The notes: generated by a model from the sequence alone, not told the origin. 64,000 bases of DNA from Pseudomonas sp. PSKL.D1 (GCF_028898945.1 NZ_CP118607.1:4264001-4328000), one strand, 5' to 3'; shown: positions 32,839 through 43,980, numbered from the stretch's first letter. Numbers and translations: made by a program.

Positions 32839-34779
32839 TCACAACCGGAAATGCCCCACCATGCCCTTCAAATCACTGCCCAACTGCGCCAGCTCGATAC
32901 TCGACCGGGCATTGTCCTGCATCGCCAACGCCGCCTGATCAGCACTGCCGCGAATTTGCGTAACGCTGCGGCTGATCTCTTCCGCCACCGAACTTTGCTG
33001 TTCCGCCGCTGCCGCAATTTGCTGGTTCATTTGCTGAATCAACCCCACCGCCACGGCAATGCTGCCCAATGCACTTTCGGTTTGCAGCGCATCAGCCACC
33101 GCCAGGCGCACCAGCTCGGTACTGCCGCGAATCTGCGCCACTGACTGCTGGGCATTGCCGCGCAGGCTGGCCACCAACCGCTCGATCTCTTCGGTGGACT
33201 GGCGAGTGCGCCGCGCCAAGGCCCGCACCTCGTCAGCCACCACCGCAAAGCCCCGCCCCTGCTCCCCCGCCCGCGCCGCCTCGATGGCAGCATTGAGCGC
33301 CAGCAGGTTGGTTTGCTCGGCCACGCTCTTGATCACCTCCAGCACGTCGCCGATGGTGTGGATTTCGGCACTCAGGCTGTCGATACCGGCGCTGGCCGTT
33401 TCCGCCGCCTCGGCCAATTGCTCGATGCGCTGCATGCTCTGGCGCACCACCTGCTGGCCCGATTCCACCTTGCCGTCGGCCGCTTGCGCCGCCTGGGCGG
33501 CTTCTTCAGCATTGCGCGCCACGTCATGCACGGTAGCGGTCATCTGCTGCATGGCGGTGGCCACTTGCTCGGTTTCTTCCTTCTGGCTGCCCACTTCGCG
33601 GTTGGTCTGCTCGGTCACCGCCGACAGGGCCTGGGCGCTGCCCGCCAGTTGCTCGATACCCTGCTGCAAGCCGCTGACCACGCCCGAAAGCCCCGCAGCC
33701 ATCTGCTGCATGGCGTGCATCAACTGGCCCACTTCGTCCTTGCGCTGGGCGTCTGCCTCCAGGCTCAGCTCACCGGCTGCAATGCGCTGGGCCCGGCTGA
33801 TAACCCGCTTGAGCGGGCCGACCACGGCGCGGGTGATCAACCAGGCCGCCAGCACGCCCGCCAGCAACGCCAGGGCAGTGGCCACGGCGATGGCAGCGGT
33901 GTTACGCGCCAACTCACCCTGCATGGCCTGCTGCCGGGCAGCGTAGGCTTCGTTCACCTGCTGGGTAACCTGCTCGGCACGGGCCTGCAACTGGGCTTTG
34001 ATGCCTTGCTCCTTGCCTAGCAAATCGGTGTACTCGTTCAGCTTTTCAGAGAAGCTGCCAATGTGCCCGGCCACCTCGCCCAGCACACTCTGGTAACCGG
34101 CATCAGTGACGCTTGCCTTGAGTTGCTCCACCAGCTCGGCGGCTTCCACGGTCTGGGCAATACGCCCCTGGCTGGCGCCCTCTTCGCCCTTGCGGCTTTT
34201 GTCCAGGCGCACCCGCGCTTCGTCCATGGCCTGCAGCATCAGCCGCGACACCTGCGCCACCTGCCCGGCCTGGTCGAGAAATTCGCTGCCTTGCTGGCCT
34301 TGTGACTGCTTGAGGGTGTAGGCGCCGTCATCGGCCAGCCCGGCCTGCAGCACATCCAGGTTGTTGGCCACGCTGGACACCGACCAACTGGCCATATCCA
34401 GCGCCAGCTCCTTGGCCTGCACGGCCTCCACAAACGCATCGAACGCCTGGCCATACGCGGCAAGGTCATCCTCGGTGGCTGCCAGTGCGGGTAGCCCTTT
34501 GGCGCGCTCGTTCAGGTTTTGCAGGCCCGCGCGCAAGGCCTCGGCCTCCTTGATATCAGAGCGCAAGGCAAACGCCTGTTCATGCTGGCGCAACCTCAGC
34601 AGGTCGGTGTTGAACTGGCTCAGTTCACGCAAGCCATCAAAGCGCTGGCCCACCCCCTGCAACGCTGCCACGCCAATGGCCGCTACCGCCAAGGTCAGCA
34701 GCAGCACCAGGGCAAAGCCCAGCCCCAGCTTGCGGGCCATGCCCAGGTTGGCCAGCACACCTTGCCTGGTCGCACTCAT
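32839..34779 (-). CDS. Methyl-accepting chemotaxis protein
   Basis: A 646-residue chemoreceptor. An N-terminal membrane helix ([20 protein letters not shown], about 18-40) is followed by a roughly 250-residue periplasmic helical domain of the HBM (helical bimodular) type known from McpS-like receptors. The second membrane helix is near 300-320 ([20 protein letters not shown]). A HAMP domain follows ([20 protein letters not shown]), then the signalling hairpin with [20 protein letters not shown] and [20 protein letters not shown]. No C-terminal pentapeptide tether is evident. HBM receptors sense organic acids; the ligand here is inferred only from domain type. Confidence 0.9.
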   Translation of the reverse strand: MSATRQGVLANLGMARKLGLGFALVLLLTLAVAAIGVAALQGVGQRFDGLRELSQFNTDLLRLRQHEQAFALRSDIKEAEALRAGLQNLNERAKGLPALAATEDDLAAYGQAFDAFVEAVQAKELALDMASWSVSSVANNLDVLQAGLADDGAYTLKQSQGQQGSEFLDQAGQVAQVSRLMLQAMDEARVRLDKSRKGEEGASQGRIAQTVEAAELVEQLKASVTDAGYQSVLGEVAGHIGSFSEKLNEYTDLLGKEQGIKAQLQARAEQVTQQVNEAYAARQQAMQGELARNTAAIAVATALALLAGVLAAWLITRAVVGPLKRVISRAQRIAAGELSLEADAQRKDEVGQLMHAMQQMAAGLSGVVSGLQQGIEQLAGSAQALSAVTEQTNREVGSQKEETEQVATAMQQMTATVHDVARNAEEAAQAAQAADGKVESGQQVVRQSMQRIEQLAEAAETASAGIDSLSAEIHTIGDVLEVIKSVAEQTNLLALNAAIEAARAGEQGRGFAVVADEVRALARRTRQSTEEIERLVASLRGNAQQSVAQIRGSTELVRLAVADALQTESALGSIAVAVGLIQQMNQQIAAAAEQQSSVAEEISRSVTQIRGSADQAALAMQDNARSSIELAQLGSDLKGMVGHFRL

Positions 34780-34896
34780 CGCCTATCCCCCTTCACCTTG
34801 CAAGGTTTACCCGAGGGCCAAGCGTGGCAACGTTGCCAGCCTGCTAACAAGAGGTTGACGCCAGAATGGTGTCAATTGGCTATGTGCGTGTCGCTT

Positions 34897-36294
34897 TCAG
34901 GCCGATGGAGGTCGCCCTGCGTGCTGAAGAAAGGCCTGCGCCCGGTGGTCCTGCCCGTAGGCGACATTGATGCGCAGCCATTCACTGCTGGCGCCCTGGT
35001 AATCGAAGGCGCTGCCCGGGGTCAGCAACACGCCGTGCTCCACCGCCAGCCGCTCCAGGCTGGCAAAGTCGCGCCCCGGCACCCGCGCCCAGACGAACAT
35101 GCCGCCGTAAGGTTCGCAGAACACCTGCCAACCGTACTGCTCCAGTTGCCCAAGCAGTTTGGCCATGTGTTGCGCCAAGCGCACCCGCAAGCGTTGCACG
35201 CTTTTGCGGTAGCTGCCGTTGGCCAGCATCTGCCCCACCACCTGCTCCACGAAGCGCGACGTGCCAATGCCGCTGACCATCTTCAGTTCGGCCAGCCGCG
35301 CCAGCAGCGGCGCATCGGCCACCACGTAGCCCACCCGCAGCGAGCTGCTGAGGGTTTTGGAAAAACTGGCCATGTAAATCACCTGTTGCGCGCTGTCGAG
35401 GGTGGCCAGGCGCGTGGCCGGGCCGTCCTGAAAATCGGCATAAATATCGTCTTCGATGATGCGCAAGCCGTGTTCGCGGGCCAGTTCCAGCAGGCGGTAG
35501 GCAACCTGGGGCGACATGCTGGTGCCGGTGGGGTTCTGGTACAGGCTGTTGATGAACAGGCAGCGCGGGCGGTGCTCGGCCAGCAGGCGTTCGAGCACCT
35601 GCAGGTCGGGCCCGGTTTGTGTGCGCGGCACCGGCAGCATATGCACCTGGTGCTGGCGCAGCAGGTTGTACAGGTTGTAGTAGCCCGGGTTTTCCACCAG
35701 CACCGTGTCGCCCGGGTTTAGCAGCGCACGCACCAGCAGGTCTAGGGCGTGGCTGGCGCCGTGGGTGGTGAGGATGCGCTCGGGGCCGGCGTTGATGCCC
35801 AGTTGCACCAGGCGCTTGTAAATGTGCTGGCGCAGGCTGGCCAGGCCCAGCGGCGGGCAGTAGTCGAACAGGTCTTGCGGGTTGCCACGGCTGACCTGGC
35901 GGATGGCATGGGCCAGGTCGGTGTCGGCGCGCCAATTGCTGGGTAGCCAGCCGCAGCCAAGTTTGAGCAGGTTGTCGTGGCCTTCGCGAAACTGCCGCCA
36001 AGTGCCGTCGCCGGCCTCGCCCCACACCGGCTGGTCTTGCTGGGCCAGGCCGGGTTTGCGCTCGGCGACGAAAAAGCCGGTGCCATGACGCGCCTCCAGC
36101 CAGCCGCTGGCGACCAGGCGGTCGTAGGCTTCGATCACGCAGGACGCGCTGATGGCCTGGTCGCGTGCCAGGGTGCGGATGGACGGCAGCCGGGTGCCGG
36201 GGCGCAGGCGCTGGTGTTCGATCCAGGTTTGCAGCTGGTTGGTGAGTTGCTGCACCAAGGGGGTGGGGCTTTGGCGGTCCAGGGTGAGGTGCAT
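34897..36294 (-). CDS. MocR-type regulator (GntR HTH plus aminotransferase domain)
   Basis: A 465-residue fusion. Residues 1-75 form a GntR winged HTH (RPGTRLPSIRTLARDQAISA, SGWLEARHGTGFFV). Residues 110-460 form a fold-type I PLP aminotransferase-like domain with HGASHALDLLVRALLNPGDT, the PLP Asp in IIEDDIYADF and the PLP Lys in YMASFSKTLSSSLRVGYVV. MocR proteins sense PLP or an amine adduct and regulate vitamin B6, GABA or taurine genes. The nearest candidate target is the divergent MFS gene at 36500. The upstream gap contains a REP element. Confidence 0.9.
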   Translation of the reverse strand: MHLTLDRQSPTPLVQQLTNQLQTWIEHQRLRPGTRLPSIRTLARDQAISASCVIEAYDRLVASGWLEARHGTGFFVAERKPGLAQQDQPVWGEAGDGTWRQFREGHDNLLKLGCGWLPSNWRADTDLAHAIRQVSRGNPQDLFDYCPPLGLASLRQHIYKRLVQLGINAGPERILTTHGASHALDLLVRALLNPGDTVLVENPGYYNLYNLLRQHQVHMLPVPRTQTGPDLQVLERLLAEHRPRCLFINSLYQNPTGTSMSPQVAYRLLELAREHGLRIIEDDIYADFQDGPATRLATLDSAQQVIYMASFSKTLSSSLRVGYVVADAPLLARLAELKMVSGIGTSRFVEQVVGQMLANGSYRKSVQRLRVRLAQHMAKLLGQLEQYGWQVFCEPYGGMFVWARVPGRDFASLERLAVEHGVLLTPGSAFDYQGASSEWLRINVAYGQDHRAQAFLQHAGRPPSA

Positions 36295-36395
36295 GGCGTT
36301 AGGTGTTTGGTGGTTTTGAGCGAACAGTTAAGCTTAAATGGGGGTGGGGGTGTTTCTTGTTGCGGGGGTGGGCTGAATTGGATGATGGCTGTGCG

Positions 36396-36467
36396 GGCCC
36401 TATCGCGGATAAATCCGCTCCTACAAAGACCCGTGTAGGAGCGGATTTATCCGCGATGAGGCCGGCC
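36396..36467. repeat. REP pair
   Basis: GGGCCCTATCGCGGATAAAT and mirror TTTATCCGCGATGAGGCC, in the gap between the divergent MocR and MFS genes. Confidence 0.88.
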
Positions 36468-36499
36468 CTGAAAACACACAAACCCCAGGACCACCCACC

Positions 36500-37660
36500 A
36501 TGCTCAAACTGGCCTTCGCCCTGTGCCTGATCACCTTGGCCGTCAACCTGCAGGCCCCGCTGTACACCGCCTACGCCGACCTGTCCGGCCACGGCGCCGC
36601 CGCCACCGCGGTGGCCTTCTCCGCTTACGTACTGGGCGTACTGCCCGTATTGCTGGCCCTGGGCGGCCTGGCCGACCGCGTTGGCCGGCGCCCGCTGATT
36701 TGCGCCGCGCTGGTGCTGTCGATGGTCGCCACCAGCCTTACCCTGCTCGTGCCCAGCCTGCAAACACTAGCGTTCGCCCGCCTGCTGCTGGGCCTGGGCA
36801 CCGGCCTTGCCACCGCCACCGCAACGGCCTACATGGGCGAGCTGATGGGCGAAGGCAGCGTCGCCCGCGCCGCCAACTGGGTTACCGCCAGCACCTCGCT
36901 GGGCTTTGGCCTGGGCGCTGCGCTGACCAGCCTGTTTTTGCTGCCAGGCCCCAGCCTGACGCCTGGCAGCCTGCCCTTGCACCTGCTGCTGGCCATTGCC
37001 GCGCTGCTGTTGGTGTGGCGGCTGCCCGACCCACGCCCCAAACAGCGCAGTCCCATGCTGCGCCTGCCCTGCTACCCGCGTGGCAGCCTGCCGTACGGGC
37101 TGGCCATTTTGCTGGCGTGGGCCTGCACCGGGCTAGTCATTGCCCTGCTGCCCGGCATCTTGCGCCAGCATGGCATGAGTGAATGGTCAGGGTTTTCGAC
37201 CTTTTGCGTCACCAGTTGCGGGTTGCTGTTCCAGCCGCTTGCCCGGCGCATGCACCGGGTGAAGGCGGTGCTGCTGGGGTTGGCGATTTTGCCGTGCAGT
37301 TACGGGCTGTTGGCCTGGGGGGCGGATCAGGGGCAGTTGGCCCTGGTGTTGCTGGGCGCGGTGGCGGCCAGCAGCGCTTGCTATGGGTTTATCTACCTGG
37401 GGGGGCTGGCAGCGGTGAACGAGCTGGCGGGCAGTGAAAAAACGCGGGGCAGTGCCGGGTTCTTTCTGCTGGCGTATCTGGGGTTCAGCTTGCCGGTGAT
37501 TGTGACGGGGGTGTTGAGTGACCGGTTGGGGACGCAGATGGCGCTGCTGCTGTTTGGCGGGGTTTTGCTGCTGGGGTGTGTGGCGGTTGCTTTGGGATTG
37601 ATGGTGGCTGGGCGGGCCTCATCGCGGATGAATCCGCTCCTACAGGAGTCCAGCCTGTAG
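36500..37660 (+). CDS. MFS transporter whose C-terminus is encoded by a REP element
   Basis: A 386-residue 12-helix major facilitator. MLKLAFALCLITLAVNLQAP starts helix 1 and the loop motif GGLADRVGRRPLICAALVL is MFS signature A. Two six-helix halves are clear. The gene has no stop at its natural end: the last 13 or so codons (ASSRMNPLLQESSL) are translated REP sequence, and the stop TAG lies inside the REP core TGTAGGAG. Divergent from the MocR regulator, which may control it. Substrate unknown. ATG 36500 has CAGGAC upstream. Confidence 0.88.
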   Translation: MLKLAFALCLITLAVNLQAPLYTAYADLSGHGAAATAVAFSAYVLGVLPVLLALGGLADRVGRRPLICAALVLSMVATSLTLLVPSLQTLAFARLLLGLGTGLATATATAYMGELMGEGSVARAANWVTASTSLGFGLGAALTSLFLLPGPSLTPGSLPLHLLLAIAALLLVWRLPDPRPKQRSPMLRLPCYPRGSLPYGLAILLAWACTGLVIALLPGILRQHGMSEWSGFSTFCVTSCGLLFQPLARRMHRVKAVLLGLAILPCSYGLLAWGADQGQLALVLLGAVAASSACYGFIYLGGLAAVNELAGSEKTRGSAGFFLLAYLGFSLPVIVTGVLSDRLGTQMALLLFGGVLLLGCVAVALGLMVAGRASSRMNPLLQESSL

Positions 37661-37687
37661 GAGCGGATTTATCCGCGATGAGGCCCT
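37614..37687. repeat. REP pair overlapping an MFS coding end
   Basis: GGGCCTCATCGCGGATGAAT ... TTTATCCGCGATGAGGCCC. The left unit is translated as the C-terminus of the MFS protein. The right unit abuts the convergent SDR gene stop. Confidence 0.9.
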
Positions 37688-37691
37688 CAGC

Positions 37692-38453
37692 TCAAATCGC
37701 CGTAGCCCCGCCATCCACCGCCAAACTGTGCCCGGTGGTAAACGCCGCCCCGTCACTGCACAGGTACAACACCGCGCTGGCAATTTCCTCGACCTTGCCG
37801 ATGCGCCCCACCGGGTGCATGGCAGCGGCGAACTCCGCCTTGCGCGGGTCAGCCTCGTAGGCGCGGCGGAACATGTCGGTGTCGATCACGGCCGGGCACA
37901 CGGCATTCACCCGGATGCCCTTTTTTGCGTACTCGATGGCCGCCGATTTGGTCAGGCCAATCACCGCATGCTTGGACGCGGCGTAAATGCTCATTTTCGG
38001 CGCCGCCCCCAGCCCCGCCACCGACGCGGTGTTGACGATCGCCCCGCCGCCCTGGGCCAGCAGCAGCGGCAACTGGTACTTCATGCACAACCACACACCC
38101 TTCACGTTCACGCCCATGATGGCGTCAAATTCCGCTTCGCTGCCCTCCGCCAGGCGGCCCTGCTCGATCTCGATGCCGGCATTGTTGAAGGCGTAATCCA
38201 GGCGGCCGAAGGTTGCGATCACCTGCTCGTGCAAGCGGCGCACCTCGGCGTCGCGGGTCACGTCGCAGGCCACGAACAAGCCTTCGCCACCCGCTTCACG
38301 GATCAACGCCAACGTGGCTTCGCCGCCGGCTGTATCAAGGTCGGCCACGACCACTTTCAGGCCTTCACGGGCAAAAGCCAGCGCGGTGGCGCGGCCGATG
38401 CCGGCGGCGGCGCCGGTGACCAGGGCTACCTGGCCAGAGAAGGTCATGCTCAT
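37692..38453 (-). CDS. SDR-family oxidoreductase
   Basis: A 253-residue classical SDR. TGAAAGIG (residues 14-21) is the dinucleotide-binding motif, NNAGIEIEQGRL the NNAG motif, NTASVAGLGAAPKMSIYAAS carries catalytic Ser, and Tyr-x-x-x-Lys is YAASKHAVIG. The C-terminus SDGAAFTTGHSLAVDGGATA is typical. The Asp in VVADLDTAGG at the end of beta-2 suggests NAD(H) preference. ATG 38453 follows CAGGAGC. Divergent from the reductase at 38621, which may be functionally linked. Substrate unknown. Confidence 0.9.
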   Translation of the reverse strand: MSMTFSGQVALVTGAAAGIGRATALAFAREGLKVVVADLDTAGGEATLALIREAGGEGLFVACDVTRDAEVRRLHEQVIATFGRLDYAFNNAGIEIEQGRLAEGSEAEFDAIMGVNVKGVWLCMKYQLPLLLAQGGGAIVNTASVAGLGAAPKMSIYAASKHAVIGLTKSAAIEYAKKGIRVNAVCPAVIDTDMFRRAYEADPRKAEFAAAMHPVGRIGKVEEIASAVLYLCSDGAAFTTGHSLAVDGGATAI

Positions 38454-38620
38454 GCTGTGTGCTCCTGACAGTAATGGCGAAAGAGTGTAGTCAGGCCGCC
38501 ATGGCGCTGGGCAGCATCATCAAGGCAACGGTTGGGCTACCATGCTTACCAGTGATTTTGCGGACCCGCGCCCATCAGCGCGCTAAATTAACCCACCGCC
38601 TACCGCCAAAAGGAACTGCC

Positions 38621-39622
38621 ATGAGCCACCCCAACCGCCGCTTCCTGCTCACCCAACGCCCGGTCGGCGCCGTGCGCCGCGACAACTTCACCTTCGAAAC
38701 CGTACCCGCCGCCGAGCCTGCCGACGGCCAGATCCTGGTACACAACAAGTACCTGTCGCTGGACCCGGCCATGCGCGGCTGGATGAACGAAGGCAAGTCC
38801 TACATCCCGCCCGTGGGTTTGGGTGAAGTCATGCGCGCCTTGGGCGTAGGCGAAGTGGTCGCATCCAACCACCCGGACTACAAGCCAGGCGACCATGTGA
38901 GCGGCGCCCTGGGTGTGCAGGACTACTTCACCGGCACGCCCCAGGGCCTGCACAAGATCGACCCCAACCTCGCCCCCCTGCCCCGCTACCTCTCGGCACT
39001 GGGCATGACCGGCATGACCGCCTATTTCGCCCTGCTGGACGTTGGCCAGCCCAAGGCCGGCGACACCGTGGTCATCTCTGGCGCCGCCGGTGCCGTGGGC
39101 AGCATCGTCGGGCAAATTGCCAAACTTAAAGGCTGCCACGTGGTCGGCATTGCCGGTGGCGCGCAAAAGTGCCAGTACTTGAAGGACGAGCTCGGCTTCG
39201 ACGGTGTGATCGACTACAAGGCCGAAGACGTGCTGGCCGGCCTGAAACGCGAATGCCCCAAAGGCGTGGACGTGTACTTCGACAACGTCGGCGGCGACAT
39301 CCTTGATGCCGTGCTTACCCGCATCAACTTCAAGGCCCGCATCGTGATTTGCGGCGCCATCAGCCAGTACAACAACAAAGAAGCGGTCAAAGGCCCGGCC
39401 AACTACCTGGCCCTGCTGGTTAACCGCGCGCGCATGGAAGGCTTTGTGGTGATGGACCACGCCAAGGACTACGGCAAGGCCGCGCAGGAAATTGCCGGCT
39501 GGCTGGCCACGGGCAAGGTCAAGAGCAAGGAAGACGTGGTGGAGGGGCTGGAGACATTCCCCGAGACATTGCTGAAGCTGTTTAGCGGGGAAAACTTCGG
39601 CAAGTTGGTGCTGAAGGTGTAA
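38621..39622 (+). CDS. NADP-dependent oxidoreductase (MDR family, CurA-like)
   Basis: A 333-residue medium-chain reductase of the quinone-oxidoreductase-like/leukotriene B4 dehydrogenase group. Nothing matches a catalytic zinc site. The nucleotide-binding loop is VVISGAAGAVGSIVGQIAKL (about 150-170). The N-terminus NRRFLLTQRPVGAVRRDNFT and the block KYLSLDPAMRGWMNEGKSY are typical of CurA/YncB-type enzymes that reduce enones. ATG 38621 follows AAAAGGAACTGCC. The frame to 38459 is not supported. The substrate may be an alpha,beta-unsaturated ketone or aldehyde. Confidence 0.9.
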   Translation: MSHPNRRFLLTQRPVGAVRRDNFTFETVPAAEPADGQILVHNKYLSLDPAMRGWMNEGKSYIPPVGLGEVMRALGVGEVVASNHPDYKPGDHVSGALGVQDYFTGTPQGLHKIDPNLAPLPRYLSALGMTGMTAYFALLDVGQPKAGDTVVISGAAGAVGSIVGQIAKLKGCHVVGIAGGAQKCQYLKDELGFDGVIDYKAEDVLAGLKRECPKGVDVYFDNVGGDILDAVLTRINFKARIVICGAISQYNNKEAVKGPANYLALLVNRARMEGFVVMDHAKDYGKAAQEIAGWLATGKVKSKEDVVEGLETFPETLLKLFSGENFGKLVLKV

Positions 39623-39639
39623 TCAGGCCACACGCCCTC

Positions 39640-39725
39640 CTGTAGGAGCGGATTTATCCGCGAAGCAGCCGACGCGGTGATGGCACCGGCTGCGCCGGTG
39701 TTCGCGGAAAAATCCGCTCCTACAG
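39640..39725. repeat. REP pair with intervening GGCACCGGC hairpin
   Basis: Same composite as 11241-11325: outer TGTAGGAGCGG / CCGCTCCTACA units and inner GTGATGGCACCGGCTGCGCC. One unit is mutated to GCGGAAAAATCC. Confidence 0.88.
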
Positions 39726-39767
39726 GTAATGCGTCCGCGCCAAGCACTGCCACTGCAAATCTTGTAA

Positions 39768-40649
<882 letters not shown>

Positions 40650-40937
40650 GGCCAACGCCAGTGAAAGGGGCCGGTTCAGGATCGTATCCGGCTCCTTGTG
40701 TTGCAGGGTCCAACCAAGCAGCTATACCTGTAAAAAGCCAGCGCTTCCACGCCCCAGAGTCGCCTCAAACCCTCTGTTTGCCGGCCGGAAGCCTGCGCCG
40801 TAGTGCTACGGATAGCCGTTTGCCAGATGGATCACTCCTTTCAACTGAAAACCCTGCTTACGAAGAAAACCAGACAGTGCAAAAGTAGGCGTGCCACACA
40901 CGCATTACATGAAACGATTTCCAGCTAGGGGTTATCC

Positions 40938-41828
40938 ATGCCTGCTCCGAGTCACGAAGTTACCGACACTCCGCTGGTAACAGTGATCATCGCATCCTAC
41001 AACCACGCACGTTACATCGAGGCCAGCATCAACAGCGTCCTCAACCAGACCTACAAGCACATCGAACTGCTGGTGATTGACGACGGCTCGAAAGACGATA
41101 GCCCCGCCGTGCTCAAGCGCCTGCAGGCGCAACACGGGTTCGACCTGCACTTTCAGGCCAACCAGGGCCTGGCCCGCACACTCAATGACGCGATCGCCCG
41201 CGCCAAGGGCAGCCTGATCGTGCCGTTCGGCTCCGATGACATCATGCTGCCCCACCGTATTGCCACCCAGGTGGCGTACATGAACGGCAAGCCCGAAGTG
41301 GGCGTTTGCTCGGCCAACATCGAAACCATCGACCAGGATGGCAAGGTGATGGGCGCACGCGAGCAGCGTGGCCGCAACTTGCCGTTCCGCCGCCTGGACT
41401 TCGATGACTTGTTCCTGGACCGCAAGCCGGGCCCCATGGCTGCAACCCTGATGCTGCGCCGCGAAGCGCTGGAGAAAGTGGGCGGCTTCAATGCCGACAT
41501 CCGCCTGGAAGACGTGTATATCGAACTGTCGATCGCACGGGCCGGCTACTTCATCGATGTGCTGGGTGAGGTGCTGGCGCAATACCGCGACCATCCCACC
41601 AACACCTTCAAAAACGGCCGTTTCATGGTGGATAACGTGCTGCGAACCCTGGCCGTGTTCCAGGACCACCCGCAGTACGAACAGGTGTGCATGAAGTTTC
41701 GTAACTCCATGATGCTGAAGTACGCCAACCGCGACAAAGCCCTGGCCCGGGAATTACTGGGGGCAATCCCCCTCAAGTACTGGAACCGTAAGACCTTGCG
41801 CGGTATCTGGCGGCTGATCAGCTCTTAA
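40938..41828 (+). CDS. Glycosyltransferase family 2
   Basis: A 296-residue GT-A fold transferase. The nucleotide-binding block is PLVTVIIASYNHARYIEASI, the DDGS motif is LLVIDDGSKDDSPAV, and the metal-binding DxD-type motif is VPFGSDDIMLPHRI. The catalytic base region is ADIRLEDVYIELSIAR (ED). It is soluble or weakly membrane-associated with a basic tail. It probably adds a sugar to LPS core or a surface polysaccharide, given the convergent O-antigen-ligase-like gene. The stops of the two genes overlap by four bases (41825-41828). The 288 bases upstream contain no gene, REP or clear promoter that I can defend. Confidence 0.9.
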   Translation: MPAPSHEVTDTPLVTVIIASYNHARYIEASINSVLNQTYKHIELLVIDDGSKDDSPAVLKRLQAQHGFDLHFQANQGLARTLNDAIARAKGSLIVPFGSDDIMLPHRIATQVAYMNGKPEVGVCSANIETIDQDGKVMGAREQRGRNLPFRRLDFDDLFLDRKPGPMAATLMLRREALEKVGGFNADIRLEDVYIELSIARAGYFIDVLGEVLAQYRDHPTNTFKNGRFMVDNVLRTLAVFQDHPQYEQVCMKFRNSMMLKYANRDKALARELLGAIPLKYWNRKTLRGIWRLISS

Positions 41829-43021
41829 ACGGCTTGCCCTCGTTTGCCGAGGGCCAACCATTGGCCATACACCAGGGCCATCGGGATCCAGATCAGGAAC
41901 CAATGCTCCTTGGGGCGTGACATGAAGGCATTGCCCTCTGTAAGGCCCGAGGCAAAACCGAAGACCAGCCAGGCACCCGCAAGCACCACACCCGGGTGCT
42001 TGCGATAGGCCCAGCAGAAGTACATGGCCAACCCATACAAGGCCATCCACAACACCAAACCAACAACCCCACCTGCATACAGCACACCCAACTCGATGTT
42101 GTGCGGGTCGGCCAGTGTGCGCTCCATCCCCGGTACCACCACCGTCATGGCCGTGTCGTAGCCATGGCCAAACCAAGGGTGCTCACCTATCTGGCGCAGC
42201 GATTCCATCCAGATGGCAGGGCGATAGGACACGCCACGCTGGGTGATGGCTTCGGGGTAGACCAACGCCACGGCAACCACTGCAATGGCAATGGTGCCGA
42301 CAGCAAGCAAACCACGCCGGCGATCACCCACGATCAGCAACCATCCCAGTGCAGCCGACAGGCCGACCAGCGGGGTTCTGGAGCCCGTTGCCAAAATGGC
42401 GGCGCCCAGTACAAACAGGCAGGCCAGCGCAACCGGGTTCAGCGCACGCTGGCCCTGAAACCAGAACACCAACCACACCGCCGCGAACGCCCCCAGCACA
42501 TGCGCCGTGAGCAATGGGTTGTACAACGCGCCAAAACCGTCCAGGCGCATGGCACCCGCAGGCAGCAAAACAGCCACGAAGTAGATGAGCGAAATACCCG
42601 CCGCCGTTGCTGCCACCAACGCTGCCAGGCGCACGCACTGGGTAAGGGTGACCGAGGCATGCAGGGCGATGATCCCCGCCGAAAGCAGCAGCATGGTGAT
42701 GTACAACGGCCGCTTCAGCAAACTGCCCACTGAGTTTTCAGTGTCGGACCAGGCAATGGTCAGCATCGTGTAGGCACTGAACACAAGAAAGGCCATGAAC
42801 AAGGGGTTGTTCGCCAGGTCTTTGAGCATTCTGGGTTGCAGCAACAGCGCCACCAGGGTCGGGGCCGCCAGCAACACATAAAACAGCTTGTGGTACAGGG
42901 TACGGTCCCAGGCCCAGAACATGCCTGTGAGGATGACCAACCAGCCCAGCGGCAGGATATAGCTGTTGATGACGCGCGCCACCTGACGTGACGGAGACCT
43001 TACGGATACATCGGCGGACAT
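41825..43021 (-). CDS. O-antigen ligase family membrane protein (WaaL-like)
   Basis: A 398-residue multi-spanning inner-membrane protein with about 10-12 hydrophobic segments, starting MSADVSVRSPSRQVARVINS. The large periplasmic loop near the C-terminus includes QIGEHPWFGHGYDTAM and the conserved His of LADPHNIELGVLY, the Wzy_C/WaaL pattern with H and R residues. WaaL joins undecaprenyl-linked glycan to lipid A-core in the periplasm. A related polymerase or teichoic-acid-type ligase is the alternative. It is convergent with and overlaps the GT2 gene end by four bases, and is followed on its strand by no other sugar gene. Confidence 0.85.
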   Translation of the reverse strand: MSADVSVRSPSRQVARVINSYILPLGWLVILTGMFWAWDRTLYHKLFYVLLAAPTLVALLLQPRMLKDLANNPLFMAFLVFSAYTMLTIAWSDTENSVGSLLKRPLYITMLLLSAGIIALHASVTLTQCVRLAALVAATAAGISLIYFVAVLLPAGAMRLDGFGALYNPLLTAHVLGAFAAVWLVFWFQGQRALNPVALACLFVLGAAILATGSRTPLVGLSAALGWLLIVGDRRRGLLAVGTIAIAVVAVALVYPEAITQRGVSYRPAIWMESLRQIGEHPWFGHGYDTAMTVVVPGMERTLADPHNIELGVLYAGGVVGLVLWMALYGLAMYFCWAYRKHPGVVLAGAWLVFGFASGLTEGNAFMSRPKEHWFLIWIPMALVYGQWLALGKRGQAV

Positions 43022-43139
43022 CTAACGCCCTCTGGCAATGAATACATGCAACCCCAGCCCGCGAATTCGCATCGAACCCGCGAGCCCTTTCTTCATATCA
43101 CCAATTTGCACCTAGTGGCATGACAGCCGTCGAAACAGC

Positions 43140-43841
43140 TCAGCCCTGGATCTCGGCCACTACCGCCGCCAGTGCCTTGGCAGGGTCTGCTGCCTGGCTG
43201 ATCGGGCGCCCGATTACCAGGTAATCCGAGCCAGCGTCCAGAGCCTGGCGTGGGGTGAGGATACGGCGCTGATCGTCCTGGGCGCTGCCTGCCGGGCGGA
43301 TGCCTGGGGTAACCAGCTGCAGCGACGGGTGCGCGGCTTTGAGCGCCGGTGCCTCCAGGGCCGAGCACACCAACCCGTCCATGCCCGCCTTCTGGGCCAG
43401 TGCCGCCAGGCGCAGCACCTGCTCTTGTGGGTCTACATCCAGGCCAATGCCGGCCAGGTCTTCACGCTCCATGCTGGTAAGCACGGTCACGCCAATCAGC
43501 AACGGCTGCGGGCCGCTGCGCTTGGCCAGCTCTTCACGGCACGCCGCCATCATGCGCAGGCCGCCGGAGCAGTGCACGTTGACCATCCACACGCCCATTT
43601 CGGCCGCGGCCTTAACCGCCATGGCGGTGGTGTTGGGGATGTCGTGGAATTTAAGGTCCAGAAACACCTCGAAGCCCTTGGCGCACAGGGTTTCGACAAT
43701 GCCCGACGCGCTGCTGGTGAACAGCTCCTTGCCCACCTTTACCCGGCACAGGGCAGGGTCGAGCTGGTCGGCCAGTTGCAGGGCGGCTTCACGGGTAGGA
43801 AAATCCAGGGCGACGATCAGGGGCGTCTGGCAGGCGGACAT
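43140..43841 (-). CDS. pyrF: Orotidine 5'-phosphate decarboxylase
   Basis: A 233-residue OMP decarboxylase that makes UMP, the last step of pyrimidine synthesis. The catalytic DxKxxD tetrad appears in [38 protein letters not shown] begins the barrel. The phosphate-binding end reads [20 protein letters not shown] and [17 protein letters not shown] 43841 (MSACQTPL) is preferred over the frame to 43910. As a housekeeping gene it lies inside the surface-polysaccharide region between kdsA copies. Loss of the intervening DNA would cost uracil prototrophy. Confidence 0.96.
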   Translation of the reverse strand: MSACQTPLIVALDFPTREAALQLADQLDPALCRVKVGKELFTSSASGIVETLCAKGFEVFLDLKFHDIPNTTAMAVKAAAEMGVWMVNVHCSGGLRMMAACREELAKRSGPQPLLIGVTVLTSMEREDLAGIGLDVDPQEQVLRLAALAQKAGMDGLVCSALEAPALKAAHPSLQLVTPGIRPAGSAQDDQRRILTPRQALDAGSDYLVIGRPISQAADPAKALAAVVAEIQG

Positions 43842-43980
43842 GGGCGAGGGTCTCTGTGGCAAGTCGAAAACGGCGCGCATTGTAAACGAAGTGGCACAGG
43901 CTTTGGGCACCGCTCCTATAATTGAACCAACGGATACGGCATTTGCTCAAAATGTGTACAAACCCCGAAGGAGAACGACA

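Noticed and set aside
7271..39725. REP elements as a CRISPR array
   Set aside because: The repeats are dispersed singly between genes, mostly inverted pairs, with no regular spacers or cas genes.
40680..40720. Terminator after kdsA copy 1 (GGCCGGTTCAGGAT ... ATCCGGCTCC)
   Set aside because: Only a short imperfect stem with a bulge can be formed and there is no T-run, so I did not list it.
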